A DNA stretch of 7,460 nucleotides, from contig JAEZEN010000232.1 in assembly GCA_023433185.1 (NCBI GenBank), forward strand, positions 1-7,460, given 5' to 3'. This stretch comes from Pseudomonadota bacterium (GTDB lineage Bacteria; Pseudomonadota; Alphaproteobacteria; Rhizobiales; Kaistiaceae). Shown in pieces: positions 1 to 6,449 of this stretch. The notes beneath the pieces were generated by a model that saw only the letters and a list, made by a program, of their open reading frames with translations, was not told the origin of the DNA and did no database searches. Position 1 is the stretch's first letter. Each line of letters starts with the position of its first letter. The translations under genes and the position numbers were made by a program.

Positions 1-521
1 GGCCGCGAGGCCGGGCGGGCGATCGGCAGGGCGTCGGTGTCCTCGGCGAGCGCGGCGAGTATGCCGATCAGCGTCACCAGCCGCTCCGCCGGCGGTAGCC
101 CGGGGATCGCAGCGATCCGCGGCCGCACCGCTGCCACTGCCGCCGAGGAGAATGCGACCCCGCGGCCGGCCCGCCCGAGCAGGGCCGCGACGCCGCGCAT
201 CTCGGCGAGTGGGGTGGTGAGGCCGTCGGCCCAGGCCTCGGTGAACCACATCACGAGGGCAATGTGCGGGTGTGCGCCGTCGATCCGCTCCGCCGAGCAC
301 CAGGTGTGCGGCAGGTTGGGGCCGAGCAGCACGAGGTCGCCGTCGTCATAGGGGGCGACCGAGTCGCCGATGTAGCGCTGGCCGCGGCTGTTGAGCGTGA
401 GGGTCAGTTCGAATTCCGGATGGTAGTGCCATTCGAACGGGATGCCGTCCCCGAGCCGCCGGTCGAGCAGCGCCCAGGACGCGCCCTCCGGGACCGTCAC
501 TTTCTCGAACTGCGGGCGCAT
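1..521 (-). CDS. AraC-family transcriptional regulator, N-terminal cupin domain (3' end outside window)
   Basis: The minus-strand frame runs open from an ATG at 521-519 to the window edge, giving 173 residues. Residues about 25-75 form a cupin sensor domain of the AraC ligand-binding type: FEWHYHPEFELTLTLNSRG is followed by RYIGD, a YDDGDLVLLGPNLPHTW strand pair, and then HPHIALVMWF. After residue 105 comes a helical linker (AEMRGVAALLGRAGRGVAFS) typical of this family. The C-terminal double helix-turn-helix that would bind DNA is not in the window, so the family call rests on the sensor half. The ATG has no clear Shine-Dalgarno sequence. The gene diverges from the DUF1479 gene across 131 bp, which suggests it controls that gene and the downstream oxidoreductase, probably in response to a small molecule bound by the cupin. 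Confidence in the family is high; the ligand is unknown. Confidence 0.88.
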   Translation of the reverse strand, partial: MRPQFEKVTVPEGASWALLDRRLGDGIPFEWHYHPEFELTLTLNSRGQRYIGDSVAPYDDGDLVLLGPNLPHTWCSAERIDGAHPHIALVMWFTEAWADGLTTPLAEMRGVAALLGRAGRGVAFSSAAVAAVRPRIAAIPGLPPAERLVTLIGILAALAEDTDALPIARPASR

Positions 522-556
522 GGCATCTGACGCTCGACCGGCCTTGGGGTGGACAC

Positions 557-588
557 GGACGCCATTCCAGTACCAGAATTCGCCGTCC
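557..588. repeat. Interrupted palindrome, candidate operator
   Basis: The core at 564-579 reads ATTCCAGTACCAGAAT: outer arms ATTC and GAAT are symmetrical about the central GTAC, with only the CA dinucleotides breaking the symmetry (12 of 16 positions). Flanking GGACG (557-561) and CGTCC (584-588) are also inverted, offset by one base. It lies midway between the divergent start codons. It could be a regulator site, but many AraC proteins bind direct repeats, so the link is uncertain. Confidence 0.3.
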
Positions 589-598
589 GCCGACAACA

Positions 599-615
599 CG
601 CGGCGCGAAGCCGCG
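599..615. repeat. 6-bp inverted repeat with 5-nt spacer
   Basis: CGCGGC (599-604) and GCCGCG (610-615) are perfect inverted arms around GCGAA. The repeat lies 38 bp before the DUF1479 start codon. It could be an operator half-site pair or a small leader hairpin. In DNA this GC-rich, such a repeat can also arise by chance. Confidence 0.25.
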
Positions 616-652
616 CTACAACCGGAGAAACCACACCGGGAGGAACGACACC

Positions 653-1900
653 ATGATGCACGAGGGAAACGCGGCGGAGAATCCCTTCGACGTCCGCGAC
701 CGGATCGTCGCCTTCAAGAAATCGCTCGCGCCGCGCCGCGCCGCGCTCGATTCGGCTTTCTCCGAGGTTGCCGACTTCATCCGCCGCGAGGCCGATCGCA
801 TCCAGGCCGACAATGCCGCCGGCCGCCCGGTGATCCCCGAGATCGCCTATGCCGACATCCGCGACGGCAAGGTTGCCGATGGCGTCAGGGCGGCGATCCG
901 CCGGACCGGCTGCGCGGTGGTCCGCGGCGTCTACCCGGAATCCCAGGCTCGCGACTGGTTTGCCGAGCTCGGCGCCTATATCGACGACAACCGCTACGAG
1001 GAGAAGGAGATCGAGAAGCGCAGCCTCGACAAGTACTTCTCCGCGCTCAAGGCGGGCCGGCCGCAGATCTTCAATCTCTACTGGTCGAAGCCCCAGGTGA
1101 ACGCCCGCCAGGGCGAGAGTCTCGCCGCGACCCGCGCCTTTCTCGACCGGCTGTGGAAGTACGAGGGCGCCTTCGACCCCGACCTTCAGTGCACCTATGC
1201 CGACCGCGTCCGTCGCCGCCAGCCGGGCGATACGACCCTCGGCCTGTCGCCGCACATGGATGCCGGCACCGTCGAGCGCTGGATCGACCCCGGCTACCAG
1301 CGCGTCTATGGCCGCGTCTTCGAGGGCGACTGGCGCGGCTACGATCCGTTCGACGGCACGCACCGGCTCGAAACCGAGGAGATCCCGTCGCCGGCCGTCT
1401 GCCACATGTTCCGCACCTACCAGGGCTGGACGGCGCTAACCCGGCAGGGGCCGAAGGACGGGACGCTGCAACTCATCCCGATCGCCGAGGGTATCTCCTA
1501 CGTTCTCTTGCGGGCACTCCAGTCCGACGTGCCGGAGGACGAGCTCTGCGGCGCCGCACCGGGCCGCGCGCTCGGCGTCAGCGCGGAGTGGCATGCCGAT
1601 CTCCTCGCCGCCCAGATCCCGATCCCCGAGGTGATGCCGGGCGACACGGTGTGGTGGCACACCGACATCTGCCACGCCGTCGCCGACGAGCATGCCGGCA
1701 AGGACTATGCGAGCGTGATCTATATCGGCTCGGCGCCGGACTGCGCCAAGAACCGCGCCTACCTGCCGCGCCAGAAGGAAGCGTTCCTCGCCGGCCGCTC
1801 GGCGCCGGACTTCGCGCCGATGGACTTCGAGGTCGACTTCAAGGGCCGGGCGACGCCCGACGACCTCACTCCGCTAGGACGCAGGCAGATGGCCTTCTGA
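653..1900 (+). CDS. DUF1479 (YbiU-like) protein, Fe(II)/2-oxoglutarate dioxygenase-like
   Basis: This 415-residue protein matches the DUF1479 family, whose Escherichia coli member is YbiU, along its whole length. The family has a double-stranded beta-helix fold related to Fe(II)/2-oxoglutarate oxygenases. A helical N-terminal region (about 10-60) precedes the core. The likely metal triad is H201 and D203 (LSPHMDAGTVERW) with a distal histidine in PGDTVWWHTDICHAV, H341 or less likely H336. The C-terminal signatures IYIGSAPDCAKNRAYLPRQ and PDFAPMDFEVDFKGRA are also characteristic. There is no signal peptide or membrane segment, so it is cytoplasmic. The start at 653 has GGGAGGA at 638-644, 8 nt upstream; an ATG at 656 is an equally possible start. 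It is first in a unit with the oxidoreductase 114 bp downstream and is probably controlled by the divergent AraC protein. It is predicted to hydroxylate or oxidise a small molecule; the substrate is unknown. Confidence 0.9.
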   Translation: MMHEGNAAENPFDVRDRIVAFKKSLAPRRAALDSAFSEVADFIRREADRIQADNAAGRPVIPEIAYADIRDGKVADGVRAAIRRTGCAVVRGVYPESQARDWFAELGAYIDDNRYEEKEIEKRSLDKYFSALKAGRPQIFNLYWSKPQVNARQGESLAATRAFLDRLWKYEGAFDPDLQCTYADRVRRRQPGDTTLGLSPHMDAGTVERWIDPGYQRVYGRVFEGDWRGYDPFDGTHRLETEEIPSPAVCHMFRTYQGWTALTRQGPKDGTLQLIPIAEGISYVLLRALQSDVPEDELCGAAPGRALGVSAEWHADLLAAQIPIPEVMPGDTVWWHTDICHAVADEHAGKDYASVIYIGSAPDCAKNRAYLPRQKEAFLAGRSAPDFAPMDFEVDFKGRATPDDLTPLGRRQMAF

Positions 1901-1903
1901 GAG

Positions 1904-1922
1904 CGCGGGCGGCGCGCCCGCG
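1904..1922 (+). repeat. GC-rich stem-loop after the DUF1479 gene
   Basis: CGCGGGC (1904-1910) pairs perfectly with GCCCGCG (1916-1922) around a 5-nt loop, starting 3 nt after the DUF1479 stop codon. No T-run follows, so it is not a classical intrinsic terminator. It could protect the 3' end of the upstream message or partly attenuate transcription into the oxidoreductase gene. It is structurally clear, but its function is inferred. Confidence 0.35.
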
Positions 1923-1966
1923 AGGCAGGCGCGCCGGGCCCTGATGGTCTCTTCCCAATCGTGCGT

Positions 1967-1995
1967 TTGTCGGGCCTCATGCGCGACGGCACAAT
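1967..1995 (+). promoter_or_regulatory. Weak candidate housekeeping promoter upstream of the oxidoreductase
   Basis: TTGTCG (1967-1972) and CACAAT (1990-1995) are separated by 17 bp and each match 4 of 6 bases of the vegetative -35 and -10 consensus. Transcription would begin around 2001-2003, almost on top of the ribosome binding site, which makes the leader unusually short and weakens the call. If real, the oxidoreductase can be expressed separately from the DUF1479 gene. Confidence 0.2.
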
Positions 1996-2002
1996 CCGGA
2001 GA

Positions 2003-2009
2003 GGGAGGA
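2003..2009 (+). promoter_or_regulatory. Ribosome binding site that sets the oxidoreductase start
   Basis: GGGAGGA lies 5 nt before the ATG at 2015. An in-frame GTG exists upstream at 1961 but has no such site, and the residues it would add (18, arginine-rich) do not resemble the family N terminus. The start at 2015 is therefore preferred. Confidence 0.7.
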
Positions 2010-2014
2010 ACACC

Positions 2015-3184
2015 ATGGTCAAGGGACGGAGCGACGCGCGCGAGGGCGGCAAGATCAGGTATGGCATGGTCGGCGGCGGGCAGGGCGCCTTCATCGGCGC
2101 GGTGCACCGGCTGGCGGCGCGGATGGACGACCAGTACGAACTCGTTGCCGGGGCCCTGTCGTCCGACGCCAGGCGCGCGCTCGCCTCGGCGAAGGAACTC
2201 GGCCTCGACCCCGACCGCTCCTACCGCTCCTACGAGGAGATGGCGGCGAAGGAATCGAAGCGCCCCGACGGCATCGAGGCGGTGTCGATCGTCACGCCCA
2301 ACCACATGCATCATCCGGTGGCGAAGGCGTTCCTCAAGGCCGGGATCAACGTCATCTGCGACAAGCCGATGACCCTCACCGTCAAGGAGGCGAAGGACCT
2401 CGTCGCGCTGACCAGGAAGACCGGCCTGCTCTTCGCCCTGACGCACAACTACACCGCCTACCCGATGCTCCGGCAGGCGCGGGCGATGGTGCGGGACGGC
2501 CTCCTCGGCGACCTGCGGGTGGTCCAGGCGGAGTATGCCCAGGACTGGCTGACCAACCCGATCGAGAAGGACGGCCAGAAGCAGGCCGCGTGGCGGACCG
2601 ACCCCAAGAAGTCGGGCGCCGGCGGTACGATCGGCGACATCGGCACCCATGCCTACAACGCCGCGTGCTTCGTCACGGGCCTGAAGCTCGACTCGCTCTG
2701 TGCCGATCTCTCGACGATGGTGAAGGGCCGCCGGCTCGACGACAATGACAGCATCCTGCTGCGCTGGAAGGGCGGCGCGAGGGGCATGCTCTGGGCCAGC
2801 CAGATCGCGGTGGGCCGCGAGAACGGCCTGATGCTCCGGGTCTACGGCTCGAAGGGCGGGCTCGAGTGGAGGCAGGAGGACCCGAACTACCTCTGGTTCT
2901 CGGCCTATGGCGAGCCCAAGCGCCTCATCACCCGCGCCGGCTTCGGTGTGGGACCGGCATCCGGCCGCCTGACCCGCGTGCCGGCCGGCCTCCCCGAGGG
3001 GTATCTGGAGGGCTTCGCCTCGCTCTACACCGAGATCGCCCGGGCGTTGCGGGCGCGCAGGACGGGCCAGCCGGTCGATCCCGAGGTCCACTTCCCGACG
3101 GTCGAGGACGGGCTCCTCGGCATGGAGTTCATCGAGGCGGCGGTTACGTCGTCGAAGAAGGGCGCCGTCTGGGTCAAGGTCTGA
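2015..3184 (+). CDS. Gfo/Idh/MocA-family NAD(P)-dependent oxidoreductase
   Basis: This 389-residue cytoplasmic protein has the two-domain layout of the Gfo/Idh/MocA family. An N-terminal Rossmann domain carries the dinucleotide loop YGMVGGGQGAFIGAVHRL (about 16-33), the VSIVTPNHMHHPVAKAFLKAG stretch in shortened view (VTPNHMHHPVAKAF, 93-106) and the CDKP motif (115-118), a variant of the usual EKP in which K117 is the catalytic or cofactor-contacting lysine. The C-terminal alpha/beta domain carries GGTIGDIGTHAYN (203-215), where D208 and H212 are the expected catalytic positions. Members oxidise or reduce hydroxyl groups of sugars, inositols and related compounds. The gene lies 114 bp after the DUF1479 gene on the same strand and shares a similar leader, so the two probably act in one pathway. 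It converges with ureD, 21 bp away. The family is certain; the substrate cannot be assigned. Confidence 0.92.
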   Translation: MVKGRSDAREGGKIRYGMVGGGQGAFIGAVHRLAARMDDQYELVAGALSSDARRALASAKELGLDPDRSYRSYEEMAAKESKRPDGIEAVSIVTPNHMHHPVAKAFLKAGINVICDKPMTLTVKEAKDLVALTRKTGLLFALTHNYTAYPMLRQARAMVRDGLLGDLRVVQAEYAQDWLTNPIEKDGQKQAAWRTDPKKSGAGGTIGDIGTHAYNAACFVTGLKLDSLCADLSTMVKGRRLDDNDSILLRWKGGARGMLWASQIAVGRENGLMLRVYGSKGGLEWRQEDPNYLWFSAYGEPKRLITRAGFGVGPASGRLTRVPAGLPEGYLEGFASLYTEIARALRARRTGQPVDPEVHFPTVEDGLLGMEFIEAAVTSSKKGAVWVKV

Positions 3185-3191
3185 GGGTCGC

Positions 3192-3205
3192 CGGGCGATC
3201 GCCCG
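3192..3205. terminator. Perfect 14-bp palindrome between convergent genes, possible bidirectional terminator
   Basis: CGGGCGATCGCCCG fills most of the 21-bp gap between the oxidoreductase stop (ending 3184) and the ureD stop (3206-3208). As RNA it can form a 5-bp GC stem with a GATC loop on either strand. Neither strand has a strong U-tract after it, so it is at best a non-canonical terminator or a 3' end-stabilising hairpin. The position makes a transcription-end role plausible. Confidence 0.35.
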
Positions 3206-4069
3206 TCACTTTCGCCGCGGCACGGGCCGGGCGCCGAAGCGTTGCCCGGCGACCACGCCGAACAGCCGGGCGATGGCATGCCTGATGGCGGCGGACCGTG
3301 ACGCGAGGATCCTCACCGCATAGCCGGCATCGTTTGGCAGCGCCGTCGCGCCGCCGACCGATTCCGGTGCCTCGACCGCCGCCGCAATGGTGGAGGCCGA
3401 GGGCAGGTCGGACGCGGCGCCGAGGACCAGAGCCGTGCCGGCCGTGGTCCACCGCCCGGCCCCTCCGCGGATCGCCTGCGCGAAGTCCGGACCGTCGACG
3501 GACATGCGGTCGGAGACCATAAGGCGGCCGGATTCGTCCGTGACCAGGACTTCGGACCGATAGCGCTCGAAGGGCCGGCCGTCGCCGGCAAGGCGGTGGG
3601 CGGCGATGGTGTCGGCGAGCAGGGCGACGGCACCGGGTGCCATGCGAAGCCGAACCGACGTAGTGAGGCGGGCGCCGGGAAACAGGACGAGCGGGTCCGG
3701 GGTATGGGCGAGGAAGGCGCCCGCTTCGAGGGACAGCGCCAGGTCCTGAACGGTGTCCCGGCCCCGGGCATCGTGGACGATGGTGGCGGCCTGGCTCGTG
3801 ACATGGGCCGCGGCATCCCGCTCGACGCTGATCGCGGCGGCCAGCCGCTCGCCGCCATAGAGCCCGCCCGAGGAGGATTGCAGGTAGACGGTGGTCAGCT
3901 GCGGGATCGCCGCGTCGAGGTCGAAGCTCCGCGTCACGTGGAACGGATACGCCGCATATTGGCGTCCGATGCGGGTGCGCGAGCCGTGCCGCAGGAAGGC
4001 GAGGTCGAGGCGACCGCCGCGGTGCAGGGCGCGTGCATCGCCCGGCGTGCGCGCGAGCGGCGCGTTCAT
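3206..4069 (-). CDS. ureD: Urease accessory protein UreD (UreH-type)
   Basis: This 287-residue protein is the UreD/UreH scaffold that, with UreF and UreG, binds apo-urease and delivers nickel. Family signatures are visible: [17 protein letters not shown] (33-49), [18 protein letters not shown] (63-80, corresponding to the usual SSGGLVGGDRL), [13 protein letters not shown] (91-103), the [12 protein letters not shown] strand (125-135) and a C-terminal [14 protein letters not shown] segment (243-256). The length is normal for the family. The ATG at 4069-4067 overlaps the ureG stop codon by 4 nt (ATGA) and has no Shine-Dalgarno sequence, which suggests translation by termination-reinitiation. It is the last gene visible in the operon before the convergent oxidoreductase. 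Its sequence is rather divergent, in line with the divergent UreC it would serve. Confidence 0.92.
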   Translation of the reverse strand: MNAPLARTPGDARALHRGGRLDLAFLRHGSRTRIGRQYAAYPFHVTRSFDLDAAIPQLTTVYLQSSSGGLYGGERLAAAISVERDAAAHVTSQAATIVHDARGRDTVQDLALSLEAGAFLAHTPDPLVLFPGARLTTSVRLRMAPGAVALLADTIAAHRLAGDGRPFERYRSEVLVTDESGRLMVSDRMSVDGPDFAQAIRGGAGRWTTAGTALVLGAASDLPSASTIAAAVEAPESVGGATALPNDAGYAVRILASRSAAIRHAIARLFGVVAGQRFGARPVPRRK

Positions 4070-4719
4070 CGAAACAGGACGTCGCGGAAGATGAGGTCGG
4101 CAACGGCCGCGATTCCGCTCCCCGTCCGGCAGTTGGTCACGACGAGCGGCTTGCCGCCCCGGATGCCACCCGCCTCGGCGAGCATGTGATCGAGGTCGAC
4201 GCCGACATGGGGGGCGAGGTCCGGCTTGTTGATCACCAGGATGTCGCACTTGAGCACGCCCGGTCCCCGCTTCCTGGGAATGTCGTCGCCGCCTGCAACG
4301 TCGATGACGAACAGCCAGTAGTCGACGAGGTCGAGCGAGAAGGTCGAGGCGAGGTTGTCGCCGCCCGACTCGATCAGGATCAGTTCGGCATCGGCAAAGG
4401 CGGCCTCGAGATCGTCGGCCGCGGCGATGTTGAGGGTGGGGTCCTCGCGGATCACGGTGTGCGGGCAGGCGCCGGCCTCCACCGCGGTGACCCGCGCCGG
4501 GTCGATCAGGCCCGAACGGCGGAGGCGCTCCGCATCCTCCTTGGTCACGAGGTCGTTGGTGACGACGACCAGCGAGACGCCACGACGCCCGAACTCCGGG
4601 ATGAGCCGCTCGATCAGGGCGGTCTTGCCCGAGCCGACGGGGCCGCCGATGCCCACCCGGGCGGCGCTCGCCCGGCGTCGGGATGTCGGTGCGGCCATGG
4701 CGTGGGTGTCGAGAGCCAT
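4066..4719 (-). CDS. ureG: Urease accessory GTPase UreG
   Basis: This 217-residue SIMIBI-class GTPase powers nickel delivery to urease. Visible features are the P-loop [11 protein letters not shown] (23-33), [16 protein letters not shown] (51-66), the nickel-binding CPH motif with C85 and H87, the [13 protein letters not shown] switch region (116-128) and the NKPD base-recognition motif (164-167). The stretch before CPH reads EAGA where EtGG is usual, a mild variation. The ATG at 4719 is supported by GAGG at 4730-4727, 7 nt upstream; a second in-frame ATG at 4698 would give a 210-residue protein. The gene starts 4 nt after the ureC stop codon and overlaps ureD by 4 nt, so its translation is probably coupled to both. 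No histidine-rich N terminus is present, so nickel storage, if any, must lie elsewhere, for instance in UreE. Confidence 0.96.
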   Translation of the reverse strand: MALDTHAMAAPTSRRRASAARVGIGGPVGSGKTALIERLIPEFGRRGVSLVVVTNDLVTKEDAERLRRSGLIDPARVTAVEAGACPHTVIREDPTLNIAAADDLEAAFADAELILIESGGDNLASTFSLDLVDYWLFVIDVAGGDDIPRKRGPGVLKCDILVINKPDLAPHVGVDLDHMLAEAGGIRGGKPLVVTNCRTGSGIAAVADLIFRDVLFR

Positions 4720-4723
4720 CGTC

Positions 4724-6436
4724 CTACCTCAGCATGTAGCGCTGCGCGAGCGGCAGCTCGTGCGCCGGTTCGCAGGTGGCTAGAACGCCATCGACGAACA
4801 CGTCGAAGGTCTGCGGGTCGACGCGGATGTCGGGGCACGCGTCGTTGCGGTGCATGTCGCCCTTGCGGAGCCGCCGCGTGCCGGTGGCGGGCAGCAGGGT
4901 CTTGCGGAGGTCGAGGGCGCTGCCGATCCCGGCGGCGATGGCGCGCGGATTCACGAAGCACGCGCTGAGCGCCTGCTTCGCCCGCCCGAAGGCGCCCCAT
5001 TGCGGCCGCATCACGAGCGGCTCGCAGGTCATCAGCGAGGCCGCGCTGTCGCCCATGGCGCCCCAGGCGATGAAGCCGCCCTTGACCACCAGTTCCGGCT
5101 TGATGCCGAAGAAGGCCGGCCGCCACACCACGATGTCCGCGAGCTTGCCGTCCTCGAGCGAGCCGATATGGTCGGCGATGCCGAAGGTGCGGGCGGCGTT
5201 GATCGTGTACTTGGCGATGTAGCGCTTGATCCGCTCGTTGTCGCCGAACGGCGTCGCCTCCTCGGGCAGGCGGCCGCGCTGCTTCTTCATCTTGTCGGCG
5301 AGCTGCCAGGTCCGGCAGATCACCTCGTTGATCCGGCCCATGCCCTGGCTGTCGGAGCCGAGCATCGAGATGGCGCCGAGGTCGTGGAGGATGTCCTCGG
5401 CGGCGATGGTCTGGGGGCGAATCCGGCTCTCGGCGAACGCCACGTCCTCGGGGATCGCGGGGTTGAGATGGTGGCACACCATCGTCATGTCGAGGTGCTC
5501 GTCGAAGGTGTTGACCGTGTAGGGGTTGGTCGGGTTGGTCGACGAGGGGAGGCAGTTGGCGATGCCGGCGACGCGTATGATGTCGGGCGCGTGGCCGCCG
5601 CCGGCGCCCTCGGTGTGATACATGTGGATGGTGCGTTCGCCGATGGCCGCGAGCGTGTCCTCGAGGAATCCCGACTCGTTCAGCGTGTCGGTGTGGATCT
5701 GGACCTGGAAGTCGAGCTCGTCGGCGACGCTGAGGCAGGTGTCGATCGCCGCCGGCATCGAGCCCCAGTCCTCGTGGAGCTTGAGGCCGAGGCAGCCGGC
5801 GTCGATCTGCTCGACGAGCGAGGCGGGCCGGTGCGAGTTGCCGCGCCCGAGGAAGCCGAAGTTGATCGGCCACGCCTCGGCCGCCTGCAGCATCTTGCCG
5901 ACGTTGAAGGCGCCGCCGCAGTCGATCCCGACGGTGATCGGGCCGAGCGAGCCGCCGATCATGGTGGTGATCCCGGAGGCGAGGGCGTGCTCGCAGAGCT
6001 GGGCGCTGTCGAAATGGACGTGGACGTCGATGGCACCGGCGGTGGCGATCAGCCCCTCGCAGTCCCGCACCGTCGTCGCCGCGGAGACGATGAGGCGCGG
6101 ATCGACGCCGTCCATGATCGCGGGGTTGCCGGCCTTGCCGAAGCCGACGATGCGCCCGTCCCGGACGCCGAGGTCGCCCTTCACGATGCCGAGCACGGCA
6201 TCGATGACGACGACGTTGCAGAGGAGCAGATCGAGCGCGCCCTCGGCACTGGTGACGCCGGCCGCCATGCCGGCACCGTCGCGCAGCGTCTTGCCGCCGC
6301 CGTGCAGGCACTCGTCGCCATAGACGGCATGGTCGTGCTCGACTACGGCGACGAGGCCGGTATCGCCCAGGCGGAGGCCGTCGCCGGTGGTCGGTCCATA
6401 CATCGCCGCATAGTCGCGACGGGAAAGGGTGGCCAT
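4724..6436 (-). CDS. ureC: Urease alpha subunit UreC (divergent form)
   Basis: This 570-residue catalytic subunit hydrolyses urea to ammonia and carbamate in the cytoplasm. The dinickel ligands are visible: H139 and H141 (DVHVH), the lysine that becomes carbamylated K219 (GLKLHEDWG), H248 (IHTDT), H274 ([10 protein letters not shown]) and D362 (SDSQ). H221 and the mobile-flap residues C321 and H322 (MVCHHLNP), with R338 (ESRIR), are also present. Against classical ureases, the stretch between the HxH ligands and K219 is 3 residues shorter and reads [17 protein letters not shown] (161-177), without the usual ATTxTPG motif. SDSQGMG replaces SDSQAMG. The ATG at 6436 is supported by GAGGAGAG at 6451-6444, 7 nt upstream and overlapping the ureAB stop codon; a longer in-frame start at 6496 would add 20 low-complexity residues and is rejected. 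The family is certain; the natural substrate is most likely urea, with a small chance of altered specificity. Confidence 0.95.
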   Translation of the reverse strand: MATLSRRDYAAMYGPTTGDGLRLGDTGLVAVVEHDHAVYGDECLHGGGKTLRDGAGMAAGVTSAEGALDLLLCNVVVIDAVLGIVKGDLGVRDGRIVGFGKAGNPAIMDGVDPRLIVSAATTVRDCEGLIATAGAIDVHVHFDSAQLCEHALASGITTMIGGSLGPITVGIDCGGAFNVGKMLQAAEAWPINFGFLGRGNSHRPASLVEQIDAGCLGLKLHEDWGSMPAAIDTCLSVADELDFQVQIHTDTLNESGFLEDTLAAIGERTIHMYHTEGAGGGHAPDIIRVAGIANCLPSSTNPTNPYTVNTFDEHLDMTMVCHHLNPAIPEDVAFAESRIRPQTIAAEDILHDLGAISMLGSDSQGMGRINEVICRTWQLADKMKKQRGRLPEEATPFGDNERIKRYIAKYTINAARTFGIADHIGSLEDGKLADIVVWRPAFFGIKPELVVKGGFIAWGAMGDSAASLMTCEPLVMRPQWGAFGRAKQALSACFVNPRAIAAGIGSALDLRKTLLPATGTRRLRKGDMHRNDACPDIRVDPQTFDVFVDGVLATCEPAHELPLAQRYMLR

Positions 6437-6449
6437 GGCTGTGCTCTCC

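Larger units (their letters stand above)
522..652. promoter_or_regulatory. Divergent intergenic control region
   Basis: These 131 bp separate the start codons of the AraC-type regulator (minus) and the DUF1479 enzyme (plus), so promoters for both should lie here. I see no convincing -35/-10 pair. The region holds an interrupted palindrome centred near 571-572 and a perfect 6-bp inverted repeat at 599-615, either of which could be an operator. The function is inferred from the layout. Confidence 0.55.

Noticed and set aside
37..530. Plus-strand short frames across the AraC gene
   Set aside because: They are shadows of the minus-strand cupin domain, whose HYHPEF and LGPNLPHTW motifs are convincing.
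1928..1935. GGCGCGCC 8-bp palindrome in the gap between the two enzyme genes
   Set aside because: It is too short and too GC-simple to suggest function beyond chance.
442..1944. Plus-strand 500-codon frame overlapping the DUF1479 gene
   Set aside because: It is an Arg/Pro-rich low-complexity translation in a different frame from the recognisable DUF1479 protein, and it also runs through the divergent promoter region.
1874..3091. Minus-strand 405-codon frame opposite the oxidoreductase
   Set aside because: It is antisense to a well-supported Gfo/Idh/MocA gene, with no motifs or ribosome binding site to support it.
4614..6311. Minus-strand 565-codon frame overlapping ureC and ureG
   Set aside because: It is a frame-shifted reading of ureC, very rich in Arg, Pro and His, with no domain; ureC itself carries every urease motif.
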